From JAHIKV01 sp965195225 (GTDB lineage: Bacteria > Planctomycetota > Planctomycetia > Pirellulales > Thermoguttaceae): DNA of 21,862 nt. Below the pieces are notes generated by a model. The model did not search any database, was not told the origin of the DNA, and saw only the letters and a list, made by a program, of their open reading frames with translations. The stretch lies in NCBI GenBank assembly GCA_965195225.1, contig CBDAFL010000172.1, forward strand, positions 1-21,862. Direction: 5' to 3'. The position numbers and the translations under genes are program-made. Positions 1 to 7,050 of this stretch are shown here, piece after piece. Each line of letters opens with the position of its first letter. Within the stretch, counting starts at the first letter, position 1.

Positions 1-291
1 AATTCCTCAGTCCTCACCCATCGGCTCGACGAATCCCGAGCCAAAGCCGCTCGCACCCGAGCCCGCCGCGCTCATCGCCGCGCCCACTGCAAGTGACGCC
101 GGCTCCTCATGGTTCCTATCATGGATGGGCCGGACGCTTACCTCTCAGCTAGTTTACCGGCCTTCGGTATGTCAAGTTCCCTTGCGGTACAAGACAATTC
201 GGGATAAGATATCTGTGTGGTATGAAAGTGTTTGCATTGTTGCTGGGAAAAACTCTGACAACCCCTCCCCAACATCAAAAGGGGCATTCTC
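1..291. other. Left edge, no confident gene
   Basis: No gene can be named here. On the + strand a frame starting at base 1 is open until a TGA at 97-99 and would encode an Arg/Ala-rich tail (ending AHRRAHCK), which could be the last 32 codons of a gene cut by the window edge. A second + frame stays open from the edge to about 313 with a Pro/Ala-rich beginning and overlaps the LRR start. Neither resembles a family I recognise. The last 110 bases look like the promoter and leader of the LRR gene. Confidence 0.4.
182..210 (+). promoter_or_regulatory. Possible sigma70-type promoter of the LRR gene
   Basis: TTGCGG (182-187) and TAAGAT (205-210) are separated by 17 bases, about 80 bases upstream of the GTG start at 292. 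The -35 box is poor and the -10 box matches four of six consensus positions, so this is only a candidate. Confidence 0.28.
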
Positions 292-2022
292 GTGGATCGA
301 AATTTGCTGTTGATCTTGGCGTTCGGTTTAGTCGCCGCCACGGGCCCGTGTGGCTTTGCGGCCCAGCTACAAACAGAACAAGAAAAGGCGATCGCCGAGA
401 TTAGAAGACTTGGCGGCGAATTCGAGGTTGACGAAACGAGGCCGGGCAAGCCTGTGATTGCGATTCGGATGTCGAGACCACATTACCCAAGTGCTACTAC
501 TAATGCCACTTTGGATATCCTGAAAAGTTTTCCTCAACTGCAAACGTTGTCTCTGACCTACTGCTATTGGATCAATGATGATGGGTTGAAGTACATAGCG
601 GAATTGAGGGAACTCCGAACATTGAAATTGGACTATTGCGATATCACGGATACTGGGCTGAAGTATCTACGAGAACTATCTCAACTTCAAACTCTGGATC
701 TACTAAGTAATACCCGGGTCACAGATGCTGGATTGGTATACCTCAAGAAAATGTCTCGGCTCCGCGCTCTGAAGTTGGAGGGAACCAACGTCACGGGCGT
801 TGGGCTGAAGAACCTCAAGCAACTGCCCGAATTCCAGGAACTGGACCTTTCGCGCACGCCGATCACGGACGCAGGACTGGAACACCTCAAGGAGCTGCGC
901 TCGCTCCAAATATTGCGCCTAAACATATGCTGCAAGCTCACAGATGCGGGATTGGAGCGTCTCAAAGGGTTGAGCAAGCTGAATACGTTGAGTCTCGATA
1001 GCGCCCTGATAACAGGCACCGGTCTACAGTACCTCAGCGAACTTACAAACTTCCGCGTGTTAAATCTAGCGGACGTGAAGATTACGGACGCTGCGCTGAT
1101 CCACATTGGGAAACTGCGCCAACTTCAATCGCTAAACCTCTCGCACACCGGGTTGAGAGACGACGGACTGGCGCACCTCAAGGGGCTGTGCAAACTTCAA
1201 ACATTGGACCTTTCCAGTTTACCGATTACAGATAGCGGGCTAAAAAATCTAAGAGGACTGTCCCGGCTCCAAACGTTAAATCTGTCGGGGACCCAGATCG
1301 CGGACGCCGGACTAGCGTGTCTCGAACAAATGACCGCCCTGCAAGAACTGAATCTTTGTGGTACTAAGGTCACCGACAAGGGCTTGCGACATCTTGAACA
1401 ATTGCCTCAACTGAAAAAGCTTGACCTCAGGGTAAGCAAGATCACGGACGCCGGGCTGGTGCATCTCAAGGGGTTGACCCAACTCCAAGACCTATCCCTC
1501 CACGGGCGTGAAATCACGGACGCCGGACTGGAATCCATTGAGGGATGCCACCAACTTCAATCACTAACACTCGACTGTATCGGAGTCACGGATGCCGGAT
1601 TGGAACACCTTGGCCGTTTTCCGAACCTTCGCCGGTTGCGCCTGTCCGGCGCCAAGGTCACGGGTGCTGGGCTAGTGCATCTCAAGGGATTGATCCAACT
1701 CCAAGAACTGACCATCGGAAGTCAAGGAATCACGGAAGCCGGACTGGAACACCTTGGCGCGTTTCCGCAACTTTCCCGGTTGGACCTGTCCAACACCGGC
1801 GTTACGGATGCTGGACTAGAACGCCTCAAGGGATTGGCACAACTCCAGGAGTTGATACTTTTTGATACCAACGTCACAAATGCTGGACTAGTACACCTCA
1901 AGGGGTTGACCCAACTTAAAACGCTGGACCTCACCGAAACCAAGGTCACGGACGCCGGCGTCGCAAACCTTCAGAAATCGCTGCCGACCGTTAAGATAAC
2001 GTACGGCCCCATAGACTTCTGA
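292..2022 (+). CDS. Secreted leucine-rich repeat protein (20 LRRs)
   Basis: 576 aa, GTG start preceded by AAAAGGGG with a 7-base spacer. Residues 1-24 form a signal peptide (basic N-terminus, hydrophobic core LLLILAFGLVAA, small residues before the likely cleavage at FAA), so the protein should be exported. From about residue 68 to 565 there are 20 LRRs of about 24 residues, each built on LxxLxxLxLxxTxITDAGLxHLKG, the 'cysteine-containing/F-box-like' LRR style common in Planctomycetota. The protein ends in a short cap (LPTVKITYGPIDF). No catalytic or transmembrane domain follows, so a binding or scaffold role outside the cytoplasm is an inference; no ligand can be named. The last repeats are more alike at DNA level than the early ones, suggesting recent internal duplication. 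The gene is convergent with the DUF1080 frame, 63 bases away. Confidence 0.88.
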   Translation: MDRNLLLILAFGLVAATGPCGFAAQLQTEQEKAIAEIRRLGGEFEVDETRPGKPVIAIRMSRPHYPSATTNATLDILKSFPQLQTLSLTYCYWINDDGLKYIAELRELRTLKLDYCDITDTGLKYLRELSQLQTLDLLSNTRVTDAGLVYLKKMSRLRALKLEGTNVTGVGLKNLKQLPEFQELDLSRTPITDAGLEHLKELRSLQILRLNICCKLTDAGLERLKGLSKLNTLSLDSALITGTGLQYLSELTNFRVLNLADVKITDAALIHIGKLRQLQSLNLSHTGLRDDGLAHLKGLCKLQTLDLSSLPITDSGLKNLRGLSRLQTLNLSGTQIADAGLACLEQMTALQELNLCGTKVTDKGLRHLEQLPQLKKLDLRVSKITDAGLVHLKGLTQLQDLSLHGREITDAGLESIEGCHQLQSLTLDCIGVTDAGLEHLGRFPNLRRLRLSGAKVTGAGLVHLKGLIQLQELTIGSQGITEAGLEHLGAFPQLSRLDLSNTGVTDAGLERLKGLAQLQELILFDTNVTNAGLVHLKGLTQLKTLDLTETKVTDAGVANLQKSLPTVKITYGPIDF

Positions 2023-2085
2023 AACGTACCGGATTCCCGCCGGAAACCCCACGACAGCACTTCGCCCAGGCTTGTCGTTCATGTA

Positions 2086-3456
2086 TCATCCGCTTACTTG
2101 CCACGTCGGATCAAAGGTACCTCCACTTTCCGGATACCATCCCCGATTGACCTCGATGCCCGTGAACTGCACCCGATTGTCATGCTCCTGCAACATAATG
2201 GGGCCAACCGTCTGAACCCACTTTTTGCCTAGGCTAGTGTAGAGCTTGTCTCGTTTCCCTTTCTCCCAATACTTGTTCTCCGGCCATGAAGATCTGGTGT
2301 TGCCGGTGCCGCAGTTCAAACCGACTTTGTTATGTACCAACACATTGTTTAGTTTGACGCTAATGGTCGCTTTCTTCTGTCTGCTATTCCAGTTGGGATT
2401 GCCATTCGCGTCAGTTGCAAAACGGGGAGACATGAACCAGATTTGCATAGTGTTCCATGCCCCATCGGGTGATGGGTGTCCAGTTGCTTGCTTAACATTG
2501 TTGCTGACTGGTACATGCACACCGTAGATCGCGGCGCACAACTCGCCCATCTTGACTGGATTAGTCCCACTTGCTTGACAACCACCTAAGTTCGTCTTGT
2601 CGTTAGGATTGGTTGTTATCTCACCCGCGTCATAACTATCCCGGATTTGTACTTCATACAAGTTGAAAATATATATGCCACTGTTGCCCCAGTTCCGCGG
2701 CCCCTTGATGGCACTGTTGCAGTCTGTCCAGTTGGGTGGATTTCCCCGGTTGTTCGGACAGCGGAAGCTGAACTTCAAGCTGAAGTCGCCAAAATTACAC
2801 GGGGTTTCAAAACATGCAATCGTGTTTTTGTTCCGCCAACCGGTGCCAGGCTCCGGTTCAGCATCGTTATTGCTGGCGGGCCGAGCTTCCCATATCCCGC
2901 CTCCCGGTCGATACCAGTTGAAGTCAGTAACCCAGTTGTCCGAGCCCTTCGGATACTCTTGCTTCCATTTTGTAGTCGTCATCAGGGAAGTCCATTGCGA
3001 CGATTCCTGGGGACATCCGCTGCTGAACGATGGCTGGCTGATAAATGATGATTCGCTGCTCCGTGACGGCTCACTGCTAACCGATGTCTCGCTGGTCTGA
3101 GACGGCTCGCTGTTCCGCGATGGCTGGCTGCTCTGAGACGGCTCACTGCTCAGCGACGGCTGTGATGACTCGCTACTCAGTGACGACTCGCTACTCAGGG
3201 ATGGCTTACTACTATGAGACGATTCGCTGCTCCGTGACGGCTCGCTGCTGAACGACGACACGCTACTCAGCGATGGCTTACTACTATGAGACGATTCGCT
3301 GCTCCGTGACGGCTCGCTGCTGATCGACCTCGCTTTGCGGCCGGTTGACCCAGTCGAGCCAGTCTTCGTTGCGGGGAATCGGACCAGGATGCAGCAACGC
3401 CGTACGCTTCCCGCCGACAAACGCCGCCGCCGAAGACCACGGCCAATCTTCCGCAC
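2086..3456 (-). CDS. DUF1080 (3-keto-disaccharide hydrolase-like) protein with Ser-rich N-terminal region; start uncertain
   Basis: The longest reading frame is 456 codons and has three parts. Codons 1-43 are the relic transposase read in another frame and are unlikely to be genuine protein. Codons 44-145 are Ser-rich repeats (SSEPSRSSESSHSSKPSLSS type). Codons 159-456 form a DUF1080 domain of the concanavalin-like fold: GDFSLKFSFRCP strand, NSGIYIFNLYEVQIRDSYD core, GAWNTMQIWF, KLNNVLVHN, and the closing GPIMLQEHDNRVQFTGIEV. DUF1080 proteins in this phylum are usually exported sugar-binding or 3-keto-glycoside hydrolase-like proteins. Possible starts are ATG at 2982 (domain only, no signal peptide, no clear Shine-Dalgarno), GTG at 3261 (inside the Ser-rich part), or the ATG at 3456. 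Without a signal peptide in any version, the gene may be a 5'-truncated remnant joined to the transposase relic. Domain identity is strong; the gene model is weak. Confidence 0.6.
   Translation of the reverse strand: MRKIGRGLRRRRLSAGSVRRCCILVRFPATKTGSTGSTGRKARSISSEPSRSSESSHSSKPSLSSVSSFSSEPSRSSESSHSSKPSLSSESSLSSESSQPSLSSEPSQSSQPSRNSEPSQTSETSVSSEPSRSSESSFISQPSFSSGCPQESSQWTSLMTTTKWKQEYPKGSDNWVTDFNWYRPGGGIWEARPASNNDAEPEPGTGWRNKNTIACFETPCNFGDFSLKFSFRCPNNRGNPPNWTDCNSAIKGPRNWGNSGIYIFNLYEVQIRDSYDAGEITTNPNDKTNLGGCQASGTNPVKMGELCAAIYGVHVPVSNNVKQATGHPSPDGAWNTMQIWFMSPRFATDANGNPNWNSRQKKATISVKLNNVLVHNKVGLNCGTGNTRSSWPENKYWEKGKRDKLYTSLGKKWVQTVGPIMLQEHDNRVQFTGIEVNRGWYPESGGTFDPTWQVSG
3200..3323 (-). repeat. 52-bp perfect direct repeat in Ser-rich tract (72-bp period)
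   Basis: Bases 3200-3251 recur without mismatch at 3272-3323, so the period is 72 bases (24 codons). The tract continues towards 3020 with degenerate versions built on CTCGCTGCT/CTCACTGCT. In the minus frame it encodes SSEPSRSSESSHSSKPSLSS-like units. This is coding-type repeat expansion, not CRISPR: there are no unique spacers. Confidence 0.85.
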
Positions 3457-3856
3457 GGCTCACGAGATTCGCCCGCAAAGCGTTTCGCTCCACGTAACGC
3501 AAAACCGTCCACAAATGCTCGTCTTCTTCGATCGGAAACGCCTTGAAACGCCCTTGCCAGACGTGCCCGCTCGAATGGTAGTGACGATGGTAACGCCGCA
3601 CGTGCGAGGTCATCAACCATTGCATCCATCGACTCAAATCCCCGTCGCCGTGCGGCCACAGCACCAAATGGAAATGGTTGGGGGAATCAGGCGCCACGCA
3701 AGCACTCGCAAGGGCAAACGTTCTCCGGCCTCCTCGACCAAGTCAAGGAAAGCGGCGTAGTCCTCCTTACTTATGGAACACTTTCTCCCTCGCGTTGCCG
3801 CGATTGAGTACATGGTAGCAAATGTCACCTACCGATGCCCGTGCTGTTCGTGCCAT
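3284..3856 (-). pseudogene. RAYT/REP-associated tyrosine transposase relic (IS200-like Y1 superfamily), frameshifted and truncated
   Basis: Reading the minus strand from ATG at 3856 gives MARTARASVGDICYHVLNRG, the usual start of planctomycete REP-associated transposases, then ...NAREKVFHK and a stop. A one-base shift near 3770 restores KEDYAAFLDLVEEAGERLPL; a second shift near 3695 restores NHFHLVLWPHGDGDLSRWMQ, HSSGHVWQGRFKAFP, RYVERNALRANLV and PIPRNEDWLDWVNRPQ, ending at 3284. The HFHLVLWP motif is the HUH metal-binding part and the conserved Tyr region (RYHRHYHSSGH, RYVERNA) is present. About 190 codons remain of a family usually near 220-240, and the normal basic C-terminus is replaced by Ser-rich repeat sequence. 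At least two frameshifts plus truncation make it inactive. Its identity is certain enough; the exact shift points are approximate to a few bases. Confidence 0.85.
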
Positions 3857-3920
3857 GCGCCGATTTCATCGGCTCTTGTCAGCTCCTACAAGAGAATAAG
3901 TAGAATGTCCCCTTTTTATG
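3857..3920 (-). repeat. REP-like leader of the transposase relic with AAAAAGGGGACA core
   Basis: Between the tRNA 3' end and the transposase start, read on the minus strand, lies AAAAAGGGGACATTCTACTT (core at 3906-3917), starting three bases after the tRNA discriminator base. The AAAAAGGGGACA core is shared with the palindromic element inside the helicase gene at 18853-18949 and resembles those at 7911-7926 and 9724-9774. RAYT transposases typically act on REP sequences flanking their own gene, so this is a plausible native substrate end. Confidence 0.5.
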
Positions 3921-4002
3921 CGGAGGGCATGGGGCTCGAACCCACAACCGGTTACCCGGCACCACATTTCCAGTGTGGCCGCTAGCCATTCGCTTACCCT
4001 CC
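3921..4002 (-). tRNA. trnS(GGA): tRNA-Ser (anticodon GGA)
   Basis: On the minus strand, GGAGGGU (4002-3996) pairs with GCCCUCC (3928-3922), followed by discriminator G at 3921. The anticodon arm is CCACA-CUGGAAA-UGUGG, giving anticodon GGA, which reads UCC and UCU. A long variable arm (CCGG-GUAA-CCGG) confirms the class II serine type, and the T arm contains GUGGG-UUCGAGC-CCCAU. CCA is not encoded: the base after G is CAT. The D arm is short. A TTGACA hexamer lies upstream at 4049-4054 but has no convincing -10 box at normal spacing. The tRNA's 3' end faces the accessory stretch 1-3920, the usual orientation for island integration. Confidence 0.93.
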
Positions 4003-4582
4003 ATAAATCACACTACACAACAATAGCCTGCACTATGCACTTTTGGCTGTCAAGGGCCTTTTCGAGATCGTCTGCCTTTGGTGGAGGACAGGGCAAAAAA
4101 CCCCTGCTCGCAACGGACACGCATAACCGAGATGAAAAAAAGCGGCAAACCTGTTCTGCTGAAAACCTTAATTTGCCGAATGAATTCAAACGGTAAGAGG
4201 ATCATGGTGTTGTGGGTCGGCACCGTGAGCATGAGGCCGCGACGGCGGGACCAGTAGGTGTCCGTCCGATCGCCTGGCCTTCGACCCAGGCTTGATCAAA
4301 CGGCACGGGGCGTATGAAGGCTCCGTGCCCGGGTGAATTACCAAGCATATTTTCACCGCAACGGTCCGGCGTTCTCGCGGGCAATATGGCTATAGATCGC
4401 GCCGCGGTAGAATTTTTCGCCTATCCCCGCCGTGTGCGATACACACCGATGTCCGTTGTGGTTGGTGCGTTTTGGCTTCTCCGCCACGCAAAAACCGGTC
4501 GTGACCACGGCGAACTTTTTCCCTTCGGAACGCAACGCTGGAGTAGAGAACTGGCCCCGAAATCTTGCTTATTGCGGAAAAT

Positions 4583-4607
4583 ACGGGGTAGCCCCCCCCT
4601 ACCCCGT
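4583..4607 (+). repeat. Perfect 9-bp hairpin with a seven-C loop
   Basis: ACGGGGTAG (4583-4591) and CTACCCCGT (4599-4607) are perfect complements, separated by seven C residues. No T tract follows on either strand, so it is not a standard intrinsic terminator. It lies about 115 bases upstream of the kinase promoter. Confidence 0.7.
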
Positions 4608-4723
4608 TGCAATCTGTCGGCGTTCATACGACACTTACCCGACATTTAAGATAGGGTTTGTGGTCGTTCGGCGCACCACTTCCCGTTCCCGTCGCGCGCC
4701 TTCTCTACCTCTTATTGGTTATG

Positions 4724-4751
4724 TTGACTTACTCCGCGTCCAGCGTATCAT
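4724..4751 (+). promoter_or_regulatory. Sigma70-type promoter of the sensor kinase
   Basis: TTGACT (4724-4729) and TATCAT (4746-4751) with a 16-base spacer, each one or two bases off consensus. Transcription would start near 4758, about 40 bases before the TTG start and downstream of the alternative ATG at 4432. This supports the shorter protein. Confidence 0.5.
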
Positions 4752-4784
4752 AGTATGTCGGTATAGTTCGACACCCCCTCCGAC

Positions 4785-4800
4785 AAAGGGCTTTACCTTG
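4785..4800 (+). promoter_or_regulatory. Shine-Dalgarno site that decides the kinase start
   Basis: AAAGGG at 4785-4790 is followed by a 7-base spacer and TTG at 4798. The LRR gene uses the same AAAGGG-type site and spacer before its GTG. No comparable site precedes ATG 4432. Confidence 0.55.
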
Positions 4801-6999
4801 GTTCCTCCGAATATCCAACAACGTCGCAATGGCGTCCAATCGACCGAAGGAGAACTTTCTCGTTCGGGTCGGCGACGGATACTGTTTTGTCTCCTCGTCG
4901 GACTTGTGGGCGTTGCGATTTCGCTGTTGTTGTCCCAGATGTTGCGGGATCAGGAACGGCGGTTCATCGCGATGCATTTCGAGCACGACGCCGAGAGACG
5001 CATCGGGATGATTCGACACGCGGTAATCAACCGATTGAGCATCGTTCACGTCATCGAAGCGTTCTATGCTGGCTCCGAACTGGTGGAGCGAAAGGAGTTC
5101 AGCACCTTCATTAAGCCGCTCTCACAAAGATTCCAAGGCGTTCGAGTTCTTGGGTGGGCGCCGTTGGTAGCCGATGAGGAACGCACGGCCCACGAACAAG
5201 CCGTCCGCGAGGACGGTTTTTCAAACTACGGAATCACGGAACGGGACGCCCGCGGGCGATACGTTCCCGCGGGCAAGCGAGCCGAATATTGCCCGATCCT
5301 CTTCGTCGAACCATTTGAAAAATACAAGTCGATGTTGGGGTTTGATCTCTACTCGTATCCGGCGTGCCGCGCCGCCACCGAGAGGGCGATGGCCACCGGT
5401 TGCCAGGCCACCGCCGTATACTCGCTGGCGGGAAAGGACACGCCGCACGACAAGCTGTTCTACGTTGTGGCGCCGATTCGGAACGTCGGCGCAAGCGCCG
5501 ATCGCCCTCAAACAGCCGGCTTTGTCTTTGGGATTTTTGACATCAGCGCGATTGTGGAAGCGGCGATTCGCTCGTTTACTCCGGTGGGAATCGACGTGAG
5601 CATCCGCGATCTCTCGGACGCAGGCCGCGGACCACCCATCTACACACGACCTTCTCGGTTGCGCCTCCCCGGAAAGACAGCGGAGCCGGCGCCCGATTCG
5701 TCGGAGCTTTCCGCGGCCGGCATGCGCGTCACCGGCGTCATTGAGTCCGTCGACCGCACGAGAGAGATCGAGTGCGTTCCATCGGTGTATTATTTGGCGC
5801 AGCACCGGACATGGGGGCCAATCCTGGTGCTGCCGACGGGATTGTTGATTACCGCGCTGCTGGTGGGATTGCTTTTTTTGCTCACCGGGCGGACTGCCCG
5901 CGTCAGACGGCTGGCGGCCCAGCAGACGCAAGAACTGCGGGCCAGCGAGCAGCGTTTCCGCCGGTTGGTGGACAACGCCGGCGACGCCGTCTTTCTTTTC
6001 GACAAGAAGAGAAGGTTTTTAGACGTGAACAAACAGGCATGCGATAGCCTGGGGTACACGCGCGAAGAACTGTTGACAATGAGGGTTCCCGACATTGATG
6101 TTTATTTCACCACCGGCGACTTATCCCAACACGGGAATCGCTCGGACGACGAATACCCCGTAACTTTCGAGGGGATTCACCGCCGCAAGGACGGCACGAC
6201 CTTTCCGGTCGAAATCCGGTTGACCTCATTGTACATGGGCAACGAGCGCCTCCTGTTCGGCTTGGCCCGCGACGTCACCGACCGCAAACTGGCGGAAGAA
6301 AAATTGCACGAGGAGCAACGGCTGTTGCGAGAAATGCTCGATCTGCAGGAACAGGACAGAAAGCTGGTGTCGTATGAGATTCACGACGGCCTGGCACAAC
6401 AATTGACCGGCGCGTTGTATAAGTTTCAGTCCATCGAGAACTTGCAAGACCGCGATTCAGACGCCGCGCGGAAAATGTTCGACGCGGCCGTTCAACTGCT
6501 CCGCGAGGCCATGGCCGAGACCCGTCGGCTGATCGGCGGATTGCGGCCGCCGGTACTCGACGAGTCGGGGATCGTTGCCGCCGTTGAGGACTTGATTTCC
6601 GGGCATCGGCAACATGACGGTCCTGAAATCGAGTTTGTCCACAATCTGGAACCTCAACGATTCGCCCCGCCGCTGGAAAGCGCCGTATTCCGCATCGTCC
6701 AGGAATCGCTGACCAACGCCTGCCGGCACAGCCAGAGCGAAAAAGTCCGCATCGAGTTGGGCCTCTCCGGCGACCGCGTGCTGATCGATGTGCGCGACTG
6801 GGGCGTCGGCTTCGACACGGAGAAGGTCAAAAGCGGTCATTTCGGCCTGCGGGGCCTCCGCGAGCGGGCACGGCTGTTGGGCGGCTCGGCCGAGATCGAA
6901 TCGTCACCCGAGCACGGAACGCACGTCCACGTCGAACTACCCTTGTTGCCGCCGGTCGAAAACGGGACCGCGCTCAACAACCGCCAAAACAACGCGTAG
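4798..6999 (+). CDS. Membrane sensor histidine kinase, CHASE-PAS-HisKA_3-HATPase (NarL/DegS type)
   Basis: 733 aa from TTG 4798 (an in-phase ATG at 4432 would add 122 featureless codons). TM1 is at about 27-46, followed by an extracytoplasmic CHASE domain at about 55-330 (GVRVLGWAPLV, ending before WGPILVLP), TM2 at about 341-362, a PAS domain at about 381-500 (RFRRLVDNAGDAVFLFD, then GLARDVTDRKLAEE), the dimerisation helix with phospho-acceptor His529 in SYEIHDGLAQQLTGAL, and an HATPase with N box QESLTNACRH (Asn640), DWGVGF (667-672) and FGLRGLRERA. CHASE domains sense small extracellular ligands. HisKA_3 kinases normally signal to a NarL/LuxR-type regulator, and none lies next to it, so it is an orphan in this window. 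The stop codon lies inside an inverted repeat shared with the convergent GNAT gene. Confidence 0.88.
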   Translation: MVPPNIQQRRNGVQSTEGELSRSGRRRILFCLLVGLVGVAISLLLSQMLRDQERRFIAMHFEHDAERRIGMIRHAVINRLSIVHVIEAFYAGSELVERKEFSTFIKPLSQRFQGVRVLGWAPLVADEERTAHEQAVREDGFSNYGITERDARGRYVPAGKRAEYCPILFVEPFEKYKSMLGFDLYSYPACRAATERAMATGCQATAVYSLAGKDTPHDKLFYVVAPIRNVGASADRPQTAGFVFGIFDISAIVEAAIRSFTPVGIDVSIRDLSDAGRGPPIYTRPSRLRLPGKTAEPAPDSSELSAAGMRVTGVIESVDRTREIECVPSVYYLAQHRTWGPILVLPTGLLITALLVGLLFLLTGRTARVRRLAAQQTQELRASEQRFRRLVDNAGDAVFLFDKKRRFLDVNKQACDSLGYTREELLTMRVPDIDVYFTTGDLSQHGNRSDDEYPVTFEGIHRRKDGTTFPVEIRLTSLYMGNERLLFGLARDVTDRKLAEEKLHEEQRLLREMLDLQEQDRKLVSYEIHDGLAQQLTGALYKFQSIENLQDRDSDAARKMFDAAVQLLREAMAETRRLIGGLRPPVLDESGIVAAVEDLISGHRQHDGPEIEFVHNLEPQRFAPPLESAVFRIVQESLTNACRHSQSEKVRIELGLSGDRVLIDVRDWGVGFDTEKVKSGHFGLRGLRERARLLGGSAEIESSPEHGTHVHVELPLLPPVENGTALNNRQNNA

Positions 7000-7048
7000 G
7001 CCGGGTTGCAACCCGGCGAATGTTCCGCCGGGTCGAGACCCGGCCTAC
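6996..7048. repeat. Nested inverted repeat between convergent genes, overlapping the kinase stop
   Basis: GTAGGCCGGGTT...AACCCGGC is followed by GCCGGGTCGAGACCCGGCCTAC; the outer arms GTAGGCCGGGT/ACCCGGCCTAC pair and each half also folds on itself. The kinase TAG (6997-6999) is inside the left arm, and the GNAT stop (7051-7053) is three bases beyond the right arm. It may act as a bidirectional terminator, but no T tract is present. It has the look of a dispersed REP-like sequence. Confidence 0.7.
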
Positions 7049-7050
7049 TC

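Larger units (their letters stand above)
4003..4797. other. Gene-free region between tRNA-Ser and the sensor kinase, with several hairpins
   Basis: About 800 bases with no recognisable gene. It holds two neighbouring hairpins, GCCTGG/CCAGGC (4272-4291) and GGCACGG/CCGTGCC (4302-4329), a perfect C-loop hairpin at 4583-4607, and a promoter at 4724-4751. A + frame from ATG 4432 runs in phase into the kinase, but its 122 codons show no domain and lie upstream of the promoter, so I treat them as non-coding. Short minus-strand frames at 4050-4535 resemble nothing I know. I looked for a c-di-GMP, cobalamin or RNase P type RNA and saw none. Confidence 0.5.

Noticed and set aside
3020..3323. Tandem repeats as a possible CRISPR array
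   Set aside because: Units are adjacent or degenerate without unique spacers and encode a Ser-rich protein tract; no cas gene is present.
3460..3760. Plus-strand frame of about 140 codons opposite the transposase
   Set aside because: Basic, domain-free sequence antisense to a recognisable transposase.
4480..4510. CCACGCAAAAACCGG as part of a c-di-GMP (GEMM) riboswitch
   Set aside because: The rest of the GEMM pattern, both stems and the tetraloop/receptor, is missing; the HD-GYP gene's own leader (13240-13379) also lacks it.
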